DNA of 64,000 bases from contig CAJQUW010007110.1 in the NCBI GenBank assembly GCA_907163375.1, positions 186,001 through 250,000 of the forward strand, given 5' to 3'. Positions within the stretch are counted from its first letter, which is position 1. The number at the start of each line of letters is the position of its first letter. The stretch is from Prostheceraeus crozeri. Its lineage: Eukaryota > Platyhelminthes > Polycladida > Euryleptidae. The notes below the pieces were generated by a model. It was not told the origin of the DNA. It did no database searches and was given only the letters and a program-made list of their open reading frames with translations. Positions 35,532 to 48,779 of the stretch are shown here, one piece after another. The position numbers and the translations under genes are program-made.

Positions 35532-35664
35532 ACTCTTTCAGCAGTATGAATTGGTTATTAGATTTCAGTCAAAACATTCAAGTGACATAATATTTTTAGA
35601 TCTATTTTGATCATAATTCAAGGGAAAATATACTTCTGCGGATACTATAATGTATTAAAATACA

Positions 35665-35710
35665 AATATAACGCCCGACGTTTCGCTGTCAACCAGCTTG
35701 ATCACGAGCA
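35665..35710 (-). ncRNA. Third Penelope-type 3' hairpin (hammerhead-like)
   Basis: On the minus strand TGATCAA is followed by a GCTG-GTTGA-CAGC hairpin and GAAACGTCGGGCG. The layout equals the motifs at 28.5 and 29.5 kb. It lies directly upstream of the truncated LINE and no Penelope coding remains were recognised beside it. Confidence 0.4.
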
Positions 35711-36754
35711 AAATTTATAATGGCACAAAAGTGATAAAAACTGGAAGCGTGCGCAGAATGGAGTTACACGTCAGTGCGGGATAGTCACGTGAATATAATC
35801 AAGGTCCCCTAAACATGTTATGATCAAATTCATTTTTTCAAAGCGAGACGAAGCTAGCAAAACTAAACAATGATAGATATCTTACCAACGTAATGCGGGT
35901 ATGTAGGCCTACCTAAGAAAATATTTATTTACATCATGACATGTATGAAAATCAATGCAATGCCGAGACCCCGAAGGGAAAAAGCAATATGTATATACAT
36001 TGATGATATTTACCACATATGTCATTGCTATTAGTACACATGCACAAAATTTCAAGCAGTAGGTAGGCCTACATGAATAACGAGACAAACACAAAATATT
36101 CATCATTACATGATGGGCTATATTTTTCATCAGTGTTCAGTGCTATGTCATATTATATTATAGCACTGAACAAAGAAAAGCATACCATGCGATATCGATT
36201 GCTTCATTTTAATCAAAACGATGTATTTGTCAATACTTTGTTCGACATTCAATGTAAAGAGTAGGATTGTCTGTCGAGAAATGAATGAAATGTTAAGCTC
36301 AGAATGATCGTCTATAAATAGGCTATCTTTTGACCTGAAAGTCAAGGAACATTTTTCTTCATGAATATAGCCCACATGTTGCTCAAACCATTTCGCATCA
36401 ACAATATCTACACTTTTAAATATCCGCAACCATGCAATAGATTTTCTTCACTGAGCTTTGTTTTTGACGTGTTGAAAGAATGGGAGTATCATTTGAAATT
36501 CAATTAATGAAGAGCTAAGAGAACCCCTATTGCTACAATCTACTCTTTTCAGTCTTCATCTTTCAATGACATTTCGAAAGATAGGTCTGCTGACAGTGAT
36601 GTTCAAAGGAGGTTAGTATGCTTATTTTAGAAAGATACGGCAATTAATCATGTCGAGGATACGAGAATGCACGTTTCTAGTGAAATTCAAGTCAAATAAG
36701 TATGCAAAGATTTTGGAGTCTATATCCGAGAGTGAATGTCATTGACGATGAAAC

Positions 36755-37243
36755 TCGCGCTATCATCCATCTATCTCAAAATAATGACAGGAACGTAGGT
36801 AGATATGATCAAGCAACGAGCACATCTGATTTCGAATAGAGAATGAAAAATCATCGATTTCTCTATTATGTAAAAATGTTATTATGCGAATCCTGAGAGT
36901 TGATCTTGCAAAGTCGACTTATGTTTTGAAATAGCTGATGACAGGACGGGCAAAGTGCATTTATTGACTATTTTCCTATAATTCTTAATCATAGCAACAT
37001 CGCGCTATCATCCATCTATCTCAAAATAATGACAGGAACGTAGGTAGATATGATCAAGCAACGAGCACATCTGATTTCGAATAGAGAATGAAAAATCATC
37101 GATTTCTCTATTATGTAAAAATGTTATTATGCGAATCCTGAGAGTTGATCTTGCAAAGTCGACTTATGTTTTGAAATAGCTGATGACAGGACGGGCAAAG
37201 TGCATTTATTGACTATTTTCCTATAATTCTTAATCATAGCAAC
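36755..37243 (+). repeat. Perfect tandem duplication, 2 x 244 bp
   Basis: 36755-36998 and 37000-37243 read identically by eye, with a period of 245. Neither unit contains a gene. Perfect identity means either a very recent duplication or an assembly artefact. Confidence 0.95.
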
Positions 37244-37249
37244 GATCAA

Positions 37250-40200
37250 TTAGACCCGTGCGCTGGAAAATCAAGATGAACACTGCAGAACACTGCAGAA
37301 TATATTTTTAGCATTTTGGATTGTCTATTATAAATTTGTTCTTATCTTGTTCTGTATTGTTGTTGTATTATTTTGCTTTATCATAAATAGCAATTTGGAT
37401 GGTCAGAAATGTTATTTCGAAAACGGAAGTGGTCGTTTTTCGTGGCTTTTCGCTGCGCTGGAATTAACTTGTGTAAATCAATCAAGACATGTCCAACGAC
37501 AGCCGTTCACTGAAATTTATGCTTTTGTCATTTTTGCATCAATTCATAGTGTCTCCTTGAGATTTCAGCAAAATTGTGGACCATCTATCTTGATACGCCT
37601 TTGAATATTATTTACTAATGAATATGAAAGAAATATATCTTTTATGATCCACAGATTACCTGCTATAGGATTTTGATAGTTAAGTATTATTTAATAATTT
37701 ATCAAAAATTATGTGTGATAATTGGAGCATTTTAAGAAGTAAATATTTACTTTTTATGCACATAAGAAAATGCGTGCATCACACAATGTATGCGCATGGT
37801 ATTTTTAACAAACTTTTGAGCACAAAGTTAGCGAAATAATTCATCGCAGACCGTACGGTTTGAAATCGCGGGATCAGGTGAGCTTTATTCCAACGGTTGT
37901 GACTGAGTCGCTTCTGAAAATTTAGGTCTGGCACAATTCAATTCAGAGCAATATAATGACAAATACTTAAAGCTGTAAGCAAATAAAACAGCTGCAAGTG
38001 AATAGCTAAATAATACATTGCCTATGTCTATCGAAGAATTATTTGACACAATATTGTGTCATTAACTCTGAGATGGAAATCAATTTCCGAATGATTTTTA
38101 TTACATATGTCTTTCCTAACACTCCAGGAAAATTCTCTGAACATAAGAACTGTCTTAACCACTCTTATCACTTCTCCTCTGAGGCAAAATTATCTGTTTC
38201 ATATAAATTCACATTACAGGCACGCATGCAGCTCTCAACATCATATCATGTCTAAAAAACAGCGAAACACCATTTCTCTTTCTAGCCAACTCTTCAGTTT
38301 CCCGTATCACCAGAAATCCCAATGCTGATCCTTTTCTTCTCTCATCGGATCAAAAATCCTCATCACAAATTTAATTAATTCACACAAGCAAAGGCTGTGT
38401 CAACTATTAGCGATTCAGGGATTAACTGCTAAGAATATCAAGATTCGATAGCGACGAATGCGAAATTTGACGTGAAGGATCAGATCAGAGAGTTCATTTC
38501 GTCATTTCGTCTCAATTGTAAATCAAACTTACAAAGCGGACAAATGTAGTAAAAAATCTGGCGATGAATAGAGCAGCAAGAGTTCTTAAACGCAATTCTA
38601 GACAGTTAAATATGGAGTCTATTGGTGGTTCTGTTATTTAGATGATAGCAAATACGGAATATTTGAGCACAAGTTGTGTCGTGACTCTAATATAATAAGG
38701 CATCGTCCACACATGCAAGAACAAAAATAAAATCCGAATAGCAAAGCAGCTATTTCATTTGAATGATAAAAGATTCTCCAATAAAATCTGTATTTTTCAT
38801 GGCTTTTTGAAGGTTCGCAGATAGTCGCGACAACATTACTATAGAAGTCGAGGGCTTCAGCTCAAGACTTCCATGACAATAATGAAGGGATTTCTATCAG
38901 AAAATTTCAAAAGCCAGTGAATGGCAAAACTTAATTCATTATCTGAACTCGACCCTCCCGTGGACTCGATCCACGCTCGGTCGAGACTCAATCCCCTTCG
39001 AGGAGAGTACCGTCCACCGTGATGAACTCCTGTGTCCTGCTTACCGGTATATCCGCTACCATTAATTTCTAATTGCATTTCTTTGACGGTCCTAAATTGA
39101 TAGATATTTGCTTATTGTAAAAATAGATAAACTGACTCTCACAGCTGACACGCTATTACTCAATCGCTCTTGCAATTAGAGCCTCCCTCCAGAATTTCAA
39201 AGTGACTTAAATCATTAAGATTTGACCCTAGACTGCCCACTACCCCGTGGGATGTGAATGTTTCGGCCCCCGAGAAGATGCAATGCCAGAGGGGGCAAAA
39301 TAAATCTTATTCAAAAGTGAGTGGTGGTGACCTAGATAGTTAAGTTTTGACATAGCTTGACGTGTACTCGTATTAAATCACTACTAATTTCCTTAGGGCA
39401 ATCAGCAAAAGTATACTAAATGCCAGAAAACGTGGGCATACGTAAAAAGTGCCAGAAACGAAACGATTATAACTTGACCACTTTCCATTCAATTGAGCTG
39501 ACTTTTTGTATACAAATGCAAAATACCCAGAAGTTTTGTCTGCAAAGTTTGAAGTCCTAAAATTGAGTGCTCATAGAGGAAAACGAGTATACATTAAGTT
39601 CAAATCCTGTGTATTTCCAGTAATGAAACTAAAGATATCGGACATATTGACATGTAATTTCCATCTATCAATCTGGACAGGAAATTTCCCTATTACTCTT
39701 AAGCCGCACACTTGAGGGCTTACATAGTAACGGGGACTCTATGGGTGAAGTAATGAACGCTCAACTCTATAAGCAGGCGCTGGAATGAAGACCGGAATAA
39801 AAGAACTTGTTTTTCTATAATGAAATTCCTGACACAGAGTACTTCATAATTTAGTGGGACATCTGTGAAAAGCATGCATTAATGGTCATTAATTCATTTT
39901 TATTAGAAAGGTTTTAAGACTTCAAGGATTCTTATCCTATTATGAGGATATCGAACGTAGAATTATAGCTCAACAGTGACCTTGATGAAATCAATGTTAT
40001 CCAAGGTAGGAAGTATTTTTGAGTTGATCATAATTGAGCGACTTATTGAATAGCTACGTGTATAATTAATATGTTTTCAGCTTTTATAACAATTTCAAGC
40101 AGTATGGTATAATTTTTGATGTTCATTTATTCATTCTCTTCCTTACAGCTACTCTCACACATTCATTTTTAAAGCGAAATAAATTAGTTTAGCTGTTTGT

Positions 40201-41990
40201 GATTGTGCTAAATATTGACAAACAACACGAAAGCTTTCAAAAATGAGGCAAAAAGGTAAAAAGCAAAAAGAAGATATGATATTTCGTGAAGTACAGCACA
40301 GAACAAAGTGGAACAGCTGATTTGCTGTTCACCACTTCTAAGATCAAGTCAAAAAAGTGTGATGCCTCCAGATTATGTGCATGTCATACATCTCGCTCGA
40401 AATTAGCTGCTCATAATCAATTGCTCATGAAGATCTTCAATGAATGAGGTTCCGCACGAAAATGGTTTCAAGATTAATAAGATGGCTCTTAGAGATTTTC
40501 GTAGGGGGATTCTCTATAAAGTACAGTGTTTCTAGCTCTATACTGAACTCGGAAGCGAATCGATATGACGGTGGGGGCGAATCTAAATGATTTAGAAAAT
40601 TCACAAGATTGATTACTACTGACCATTTTAATAAGTAGTATTTACGTAATATTTGAATTTCCAATGCTCTCTTCGATGTCTATGGTGTAATAGATTATTA
40701 TGACATGATCCATGGACTCATGCTTATAAAATAGTGCATTTATATAAAAAAGTGCGGCGCTTATTTGAAAGTTTCCACAAAATATTTGCGAAAACTGGCA
40801 AATTCAGACTGAATTTTCAGTTTTGAAAGTATTTTTGTTAATGTCTAGATGTTAGGCATTAAAGAGATAGATCTACGGTGCACTCTCTGTAGAGGACCCT
40901 CTTCATGGGTCAGTAGAGTCCTCAACAGAACACGTGCAGTCGACAATGTAAAGGTGTATGATCATCGATTTGGATTTAAGAGAAGAGTGAAAACTCTTGA
41001 CGAGAGCTTTTTTACTCCTATACAGATGCAATTGCACTTATATAACTGACTGTTGGAAAATATTATTTGCGAGACAGTGTTTTTATCTTTGAGTTTTGCA
41101 ATGAGAAGCTTTCCAGCTGTCGTCAACGAAAGGCAAACTGTCTAATTTTGTGGTTTTCCACAGGATTTCCGATAAATTTAACATGGCTTTCTCTTTTTGA
41201 CGGTGTCATCATAAGTTTCCGTTAATATTGATAAAATCTTGTTGATTTCAAATTAACATAGAAACGTTCTTCTACTGACGTCTATTCAAAATGTCATCTA
41301 TATAATGTTTTTTCTAATTTAATGTATGTTTCTTGTTGCGAATCAATAATATCTAGAGTCACATTGTAAAAAAGCGAAAAAGAATTATGGAATTTTGATG
41401 ACTTAGAGTTACTGATATTTGAAATATTTAAAAACTTGGATACACAAGGAATTATGAAATACACGTTCTAACATAAATAGAATATAGAGACCTGAAGAGC
41501 TTCGAGACATGAGAAAAATTCGAATCGGTTTTCCTCGGCTGGTCAAGAACGACTTCAATTGTTTTCTTTTGATTTATAGTCTCTTTTCGTTCGTTGCTAC
41601 TTGAACGCAACAATGCTATATGCTTGAGATGTTGGATTCTCACTGAGATTGGTTGAAAGCGTTAGATTGATAAACAAGAGTTAGTCGAATATATATAGCA
41701 CATGATGCATATTGTTCATTCATGCAAGATCCATCCGGACTATCCGAGTTCGGGTTCGATATACAACATACTGATTTAATGCAGAATTGTAAATGGCCTA
41801 TTACTAAAGTGGGTCCTGACGTGAGGAAGCAAAACCAATCGGTAATATAAGCATGCAATGCATATGAGGAAACCTTTTAAACAGACTATAAAAAGCAGAT
41901 CTTAATAAACTACTAATTAAGCTCATAAAAGTTAAAAAACATTCACGGACACGAATTTTTATCATTTCATGTTTTCTAGGCCGGGAATGT
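37250..41990. other. No recognisable gene
   Basis: A GC-richer stretch at 38945-39060 has a weak tRNA-like box B on the minus strand but no convincing box A. Nothing else can be named. Confidence 0.45.
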
Positions 41991-41995
41991 CGAAG

Positions 41996-42454
41996 CAGGG
42001 CGTAGGCAGGGGGGAGGGGCGGACGGGCGGCCGCCCTCCCCCAGAACACCGAGCGGAGCTCCATCATAGAGGAATTGGCATTCTGTAGTTCCTGACTCAC
42101 TACATCGCCACCGGCAGAGGGATCAGACACAACAACATCTGGTTATTGCATTATGTACATGTTCATCGTGTTAGGAGCTGAGAGGTTAGGAGCCATTCGC
42201 AGCAGCACAGAAGAATCGCTGCTAAATTAGCCTAACTTCTTGATTGAAAATGACAGCATGAAGCGCGTATCTGAAAGCCGGTGCAGTAGGCCTACAATTA
42301 GTTTGTGAATGTTTGTGTGTCCTCCGATGTTTCAAAAGCACATTTTTTGAAAAATATGCATTATTATGCCTAAAACCATTTATATGCGTATAAAGCCTAA
42401 AAACTGAAAAACATCACCGCCCCCCCCCGAAACGAAATCCTGGCTACGCTACTG
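41996..42454. mobile_element. hAT-like non-autonomous element (MITE, 459 bp)
   Basis: The inverted ends CAGGGCGTAGGCAGG and, on the other strand, CAGTAGCGTAGCCAGG are of the CAG..GCGTAGCCAGG type common in hAT elements. The flanks TGTCGAAG (41988-41995) and TGTCCAAG (42455-42462) form an 8-bp target duplication with one difference, the hAT length. Both ends lead into G/C runs. There is no transposase. Confidence 0.8.
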
Positions 42455-42469
42455 TGTCCAAGCTTATAC

Positions 42470-44275
42470 AATAATAAGTTGCGTAGATAGTGCTTAGTCT
42501 TTTGCAATTCAATATTTGTAGGAATTTAAAGTGGCGATTTTACGTAGACGTCTACAAAGACTACTTAATATATTGCTTTGAATTCGGCCTATTTAAAGTT
42601 ATTTATCTATTCATTACATATACAGCTCTAAAACGGGAAAATATAGGCATTAATGATCCATTCTAAAAAGTCTATCATCCTCTGCTGAAAATTAAAATAA
42701 AAATAATATAGTGCTACTCATCACACTCAATTCATTTCACTGATTTTGAACTTATGAAAATGTCTTCTTTCCTGGGGTTAGGATTTAAGTATATAAGCGG
42801 TTGATGGACGTTACCAAGCTACCTATTTTGGAAAAACAAAGTCAATGATAAGTCGCAAGCCAAATTAATATCCACTATCCCAATTCATTATTTAGCACAA
42901 TTATTCACAATATATCATTTAAAAAAAGTATATTATTATAAAGCGAAATGAAGTTAAATTATCTCGGAAAAACGCAAACACTTAATTTCACTACTTATTT
43001 CTTTATGAGTGCCAAGGTGCTACTGTAACTTTCAATAGTCATGAGAAGGTACAACGCATGACAATAAGGTTATTTTTTGGGAGGCATATTTTCTTTCTTT
43101 TCTGGCTAAATGTATCGTTGGTTAACTAAATCGCCATTAAATATATGTTAAGGTTGGTCTATGAATGTTTTCTATGATTTGATTCGTGAACCACGACGCG
43201 ATTCGATTCAGAAACTGTAAATTTGCCGATTCTCAAGTCTCTGACAATGCAAGTTAATGTGAAGACTTCAAGAAAATGTTTCCATTATTTTTTTATGCTC
43301 ATGAGGATTCTGCAACGCAACAAACGACTGCCTTATATAATTCAAAAAGTACATGTGCTTATTTGATCCTGTTGATCAGCAATGACAATAAATAGAATTT
43401 TTCCATGAAAATTCGCATTTGGCACTAACACTTTCTTTGAAGATTCCATACTTTATGCTTCAATAAACACTGCTACGAAGAAAAGGTGGGTAACCACTCC
43501 AAAAGATTTAGAAAATTTATTTTCAAAAGATTCTCAACAAGAAAATCTCGCGAATATTGACTTGTTTTATGGACGGATAGAAAAAATTATTCGCAAGCAA
43601 TATATTTACAATGTTAAGCTGATCAAAGTTTTCATGTTGTTGAAGCGTTCAAGTTGTCTGGTCATCCTAGGATTATGAATAAATGATCATCTTTTCTTAT
43701 ACAGGCGAAAGGAAATAAATTTGAACTTCTTATTCCAGATATTGAAAAAGCAAATGGCAGTAATGGGAGTAGAGAATCGATTGTATTGTTTTACAGATGC
43801 ACGGTAAATCATTTGATACGTATAAACCATTAATTTATTCATCATTGAGTCATTAGATGATCAAGATTACGACATTTAGATTATGAATCCTGTAATCAAA
43901 AGTATTTCAATATTATTTCAAAATAAAAGATGGCAGGTGTTAGTCGATCGATTTCATGTTGCGTCTTCATGACAATTTACTAGACAGACTTTTAAATACA
44001 TCAATTGAGAGTTAACAAGTTAAGAGAGAAATTTTGGCAATTGCTGCCAAGACATTGGATACATGCCTAAACAATAAAATATTAATTTCATTACAAATAT
44101 GATAAAACCAAGAAATTGCACAATGCGATAAAATTATAATTTTAAAACTAAAGGTTCCTGTTCTTTCATTAAGACTGAAAGCTATTTACTTACTTTCATT
44201 GCGATGCTTGAACAGTGCGCGTGCACTAAGTGGGAAAAACGATTTGAAAATTATCAGAGCTACTTCTACGTGTAT
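42470..44275. other. No recognisable gene
   Basis: AT-rich, nothing recognised. Confidence 0.45.
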
Positions 44276-44280
44276 AAACG

Positions 44281-44560
44281 TGTATTTATTAATTTCAGCA
44301 TCCTTAGGCCTATCATCCAAGTGTTCTCGAATCCTGGTGATTAAATGTCTACGTGTCTCGCTGATATAGCTATTATCACAATGTCTACATTCAAATTTGC
44401 ATGCAAGGTTAGAAACGAGACTCGTGGTCAGTTTATCCTTGTTCGGAAACTATTTACTCGTTATGAAAAAATCGAAAATGATAGTCAACTTGCAACTGGA
44501 CGCAGGTACAAACAAGTTTTACAGAAGTTTCAAATCCTGTAGAAAGTAAAGACATTTTTA
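44281..44560 (-). mobile_element. Penelope-like GIY-YIG endonuclease fragment
   Basis: On the minus strand CKFECRHCDNSYISETRR and HLITRIREHLDDRPKDAE match the Penelope-type endonuclease pattern (a C..C pair, a YIGETRR-like core, then a REH helix). The upstream linker is recognisable but broken. The sequence differs from the fragments at 28 and 32 kb, so it is a different family. Confidence 0.78.
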
Positions 44561-45235
44561 TATACGCCGCAGCTATATCTGTGGCGAAATTAAGATAATC
44601 CCTCATAGTCGTCGAAGTGTCATAGAAATTATATTATATTTAAGGTGTTCTGCGACACTTTGTTCACGATGTAATTATTTTTCAAAAGGTCATTTAAAAA
44701 CCGATAGACATCGATCATCAGTATTAGTGGAAGCTGCATGCATTTTTGCTCAATTATATTCATTAGCCAATTCTAATATATGTGATACAAAAAGCTTGAT
44801 GAAGAATTGTGAATTAGTGCAAAATAGTAGTCGATGAGTTTACTGTGAGCACACTTTCTCAAATTACCACACACTAAACTTGTACTTGGTATATTGTACA
44901 AATATAATTGGTAAATGGGTGCACCTGTATACACTCTTTGTAGGTACCAATTATGAAAATGCACCAAATGTAGATTGTTCGCTTGTCCCTATTAGATTCA
45001 GATCTATATTTTGTCACCTTATCGATGAAAAGATATTTTAAAGTAGTACGTATTGGACATATCTCTCTCAAGAGATGCTTGGCTGTAGATTAGGCTGTCT
45101 TTCGATGTGCTTGGCACTCCTGTTGAAGTGCAGTCCATCGCTTGATATTTCACTATAATTTTCGAAGCAATAGAAAACGTTTCCAAAAGTAACCTGGCAA
45201 TTGATAGATATATCAGATCTCAAAGATGTAACCAC

Positions 45236-45325
45236 CATGAGCCATGTTTCGGCCTGTTAGTTCGAACCAGCGACGTTATAGCTACAGAACGTGCAAGCAT
45301 ACCCTTTGACCCTCTGAGTGAAATA
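45236..45325 (-). mobile_element. Possible tRNA-derived SINE remnant
   Basis: On the minus strand AGGGTCAAAGGGTATGC (box A-like) and CTGGTTCGAACTA (box B-like) are about 45 bases apart, with an ACGTT/AACGT stem between them like an anticodon arm. It does not fold as a complete tRNA. Only one copy was seen in the window. Confidence 0.4.
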
Positions 45326-45329
45326 ATAT

Positions 45330-48300
45330 AGATCATGATGTAGATTGTAATAGGTTTCGGCAATAAGTCGGCTATTTGAATTCTAGTGTCACGGTGAGAA
45401 GAGTGGAATTTGTTAAAAAATTGAATTTTTATAGTTGACTTTTAATGCAGAATTGTTAAAAGGTTAATTTTCAAAAATGATCACACAGTCAAAACACCGT
45501 TATTTCCCCATTTACAGGCAAAATATAGCATTAACAACTGCCTATTTATCAGTCTAGAATTTTATTAATCACTGCACTATTATTATACACAATTGGTTGT
45601 ATAATTGGTAAAATATAAAATACGAGTGTAGTAGGTGTACCAAATATGTGTACATACATACCAAATAATTTTTAGAGTGCAGAAACCGCGAATTGTGTAC
45701 ACAGTGGCTATAAATAAATTAAAAGCTGATATTGATAAGAATTTCAAATTAATATTTTACATGATGACAATGAGAGAAGTAGAGTTGGACTTGGTTGTCT
45801 GAAATTTTCATAATTTTCACATTTCTTTCTATAATATGTGCCCTTATGAAAACGACGCTTGTCCCAATTTAGATTATTTAAGAATTATATTTACAGTGTG
45901 TTTTCAAAAAGCAGCATTTCCTGATTATTACTGATAACATGCATTTGCTTGATGAGTGTGTCAGGATATTGCTTTACAAATATTCCAAAAAAATTCTTGT
46001 TATGCCAATGCAGCATCTTGCTTCTATTATGCAGACGAGTGCAATCGTCAATCATGTATATAGTAGAGTAATATGGCACCATATTTATTTGTCAAATTTC
46101 AAGGGAGAAGATGTATTTGCATACGTGCTGCGGTTCTTGCAAATGTGTAATAGCTTTATTGCTATCTGTATAGTATTATGTATCTTTATAGCATTTGCAC
46201 AAAATAAAAAAAATTTTATTCAACATGTTTATGAATTAGCTGACAAACTCTAAGTAGGCTTAAATGATGTCGAGGAAAATGTAATACCCACTCTACAAAT
46301 ATTTCTTTTATGTCTAGGTAATGTTCAAAATCATGATGGTGTCAATTCCTATCAATTCGTTAGGGATGGCTTTAGATATGTGATCCACTTTTACCAGCAA
46401 GAAAATCATCGCAATCAAAGTAAAAAACGCATTTGGATAATTATGGAACTCGCAATGACAACCACCTAAAATGGTTTTATAAAGTTCGCCCGGCCTGTTT
46501 TGTCGGGAATATTGATGCACAGGATTGGTCCACTCATTCATGACGTATATACCGCACATGCATTAATTATTGATTTGCTTGAATATCAGATGTTTGAATC
46601 TAAATTTGATGACAATGAGCTAAGTGTGGTGTGCAATAAATGTGTAACTGTTGGTTAACCAAACGATAAGCATAGTTATCTTCGAAATAAAATCGTAAGG
46701 ACTTATTTCGTTAAAACCTTGTTTGTGCGACTTCGCAGGTTTCTGCATCATCTAACACGAGGAAAAATTATTGAATTACTTGTACATTACTTTATTGCAT
46801 TTTCTTTAGATTAAGTGGGGGTTGGATTTTTTGTTCGCGTGATTCATGGAGCCGTGTAAGAACACAACTTGGATGTGTGTGTGTGCGTCAAAATTGTGTC
46901 AAGCCATTTGATTCCCGGAATCATACATCGATTAATTTACAGTCACGATTTTAGGAGCAGATGAAAATAATTTTCAAGTTCACACCGCTTTTTACAAGTC
47001 TTAATTGGCACTTGTAATTAGTGCATTAAGGCTGAGTTAACTGCAGTGTAAATCATGGATGTCGTCCATCTGAAATAATCGTAATACAGTGTAAGTTATT
47101 ATGATTTGTTTAACAAGACAACAAATAAAAAACGATGAATTATCCTCGCGTTTGCTCACTGTCGTTGTCAAGCATCAGAGGTACTTAAATGATAAATTGC
47201 AGAGGTGTGCGATTTTCTAGGACTTATTCATTATTGCACTTCATTGTACTCGTACATTGTCTAGTGAAAGTGCACAAGAAAAACAGGGACATGTGATGTC
47301 TATAAGATAATTCACAACAAATATTTTGGATAAAATCATTGATTGATTCAAAAGCATTTAAATTCATGAAGTTATGAAATATGTTTGGAGCTCCAAGCAT
47401 AGATTTTCTAAATTTTAGCCCATTAGTTTAACATAATTAAAACTTTATCAGTTTCCATCTTCAGGAACAATAAATCACATGTTCTTATATATTGTCCGAA
47501 GATAGATGTTGATATCATCGAAAATATATAAGTTGAATAGAGGCATGAAATTTTATACTTTGCGTTCCCAACTTATTTCATAAACAGTGAGCAGCCAAAG
47601 TGGTGTTGGACATATTTGAATATCATTGAGCTACTTGTAAATTGATTTCAAACAAAGGACTGATGAAATCATTCAAATCTTTCATTAAATTTCAATGTGT
47701 AATTAAACTGCATTCCTTTTGTATGAGTGCAGTCTCCGATCTTGATGATTTCATATAACAAGAGCATTTTCGGTAGATATTACTCGTGTGACATTGAATA
47801 ATTCGGAACAAATCGGATGCGTGCACTATGTTAATCATGTTTCATTGGGGTCACCCAATTTGCCGATCATCAAAATTCCTGTTATATTTCAATGCAGCTA
47901 TTCATAGTCAATTTAAATTGGCAATGAATTGCTGAAATGTATACCTGGTGTTTAACATGTGTATTGCTAAAAGGATTTCACATAAAATGTTCAACTCACC
48001 TAAATATCGACCTAAACTTATCGCAAAATGCTTATTGTTAACTTTATGTTGCTCAAGTTGCATACTTCAAAGCTACCACCTGCATTAGATAATTAATTAC
48101 ATTTGAAATTTATTGACAAACAAATAAGTAAATAAACATTGCCATCCATGGAAGCAAACTAGGAGAAACTATCTTCTTCCATATTTACAATTATGAAATA
48201 TTTCACTATCATACTTAGCTGCAGAGTTTTGCGCAAAAGTGTTGAGGGAACCTTAATGGTTCTTATGCTTCAACTGACGCAGAAATGAATCTAGCGAACG

Positions 48301-48430
48301 GTGCCACAGCAACCCCTGATGCATTACCACCGATTTCGAATGTCTGACTTTTGTCTTACAGACACACTTACGTGGAGAGTAGGACTGCACATTATCTTAA
48401 ACGATGACTTTTAAGATTTACATGACATCT
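45330..48430. other. No recognisable gene
   Basis: A 104-codon frame at 45939-46253 is hydrophobic and AT-rich, with no family resemblance. Nothing else is visible. Confidence 0.45.
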
Positions 48431-48512
48431 CCGATTCAAAGAAATTCACAAACATTACAACCCTGAGACACTACACTCTTCATAATGCAAATGGTGTGAA
48501 AATAATGCTCAC

Positions 48513-48774
48513 TGTATTCCTTCTTCGGCTTGTGCAGAAGTGAAAAAATGGATACACTTGGACGTTTCTTTCCTTTTCCGTTTGAACGCTTATCGCTATC
48601 ATCTGAATTATCATCTTCTTTGGTAGTTTCAATGATTATGTTGTGATTATTATCGCCACTATCGTCACTAACCATGCTGGAATCGCCGTAAGACGACCGC
48701 GAAGAATTTAAACATATTTCCTGAGGCACTTTTAGCTGCTGCAACTTATTTTTGCCACAAAGTAACGTCTTCAT
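48513..48774 (-). CDS. SLC4A11-like: Probable first coding exon of the SLC4A11-like gene
   Basis: The frame opens with ATG at 48774, preceded in frame by a TAA, and runs 87 codons plus one base to a donor A|GTGAGC. The peptide is hydrophilic and rich in Ser, Asp, Asn and Lys (DDSGDNNHN, KEDDNSDDSDKR, GKGKKRPSVS), as expected for a disordered cytoplasmic N terminus with possible phosphorylation sites; it has no signal peptide. The single trailing A joins the two leading bases of exon 2 to make Asn, giving KEY-N-EALPC, which resembles TE-NEA in human SLC4A11 as I remember it. Splicing would remove a 20.7-kb intron. The phase match and the upstream stop support this; the frame continues open past the donor, so it could instead be a separate small gene or chance. 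Confidence 0.45.
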
Positions 48775-48779
48775 ATTAA

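Larger units (their letters stand above)
27784..48512 (-). other. Proposed intron 1 of the SLC4A11-like gene
   Basis: If exon 1 is right, this 20.7-kb interval is intron. It is filled with transposable-element remains listed separately: Penelope pieces, a LINE, a second copy of repeat R, a minisatellite, a tandem duplication, a hAT-like MITE and SINEs. The stretches 29580-31130, 37250-41990, 42470-44270 and 45330-48500 hold no gene or repeat I can name. Confidence 0.4.

Noticed and set aside
38945-39060. tRNA-like segment on the minus strand with GGATCGAGTCC as box B
   Set aside because: No acceptable box A at the right distance and no cloverleaf.
45939-46253. 104-codon hydrophobic plus-strand frame
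   Set aside because: Hydrophobicity is explained by T-rich sequence; no family match.
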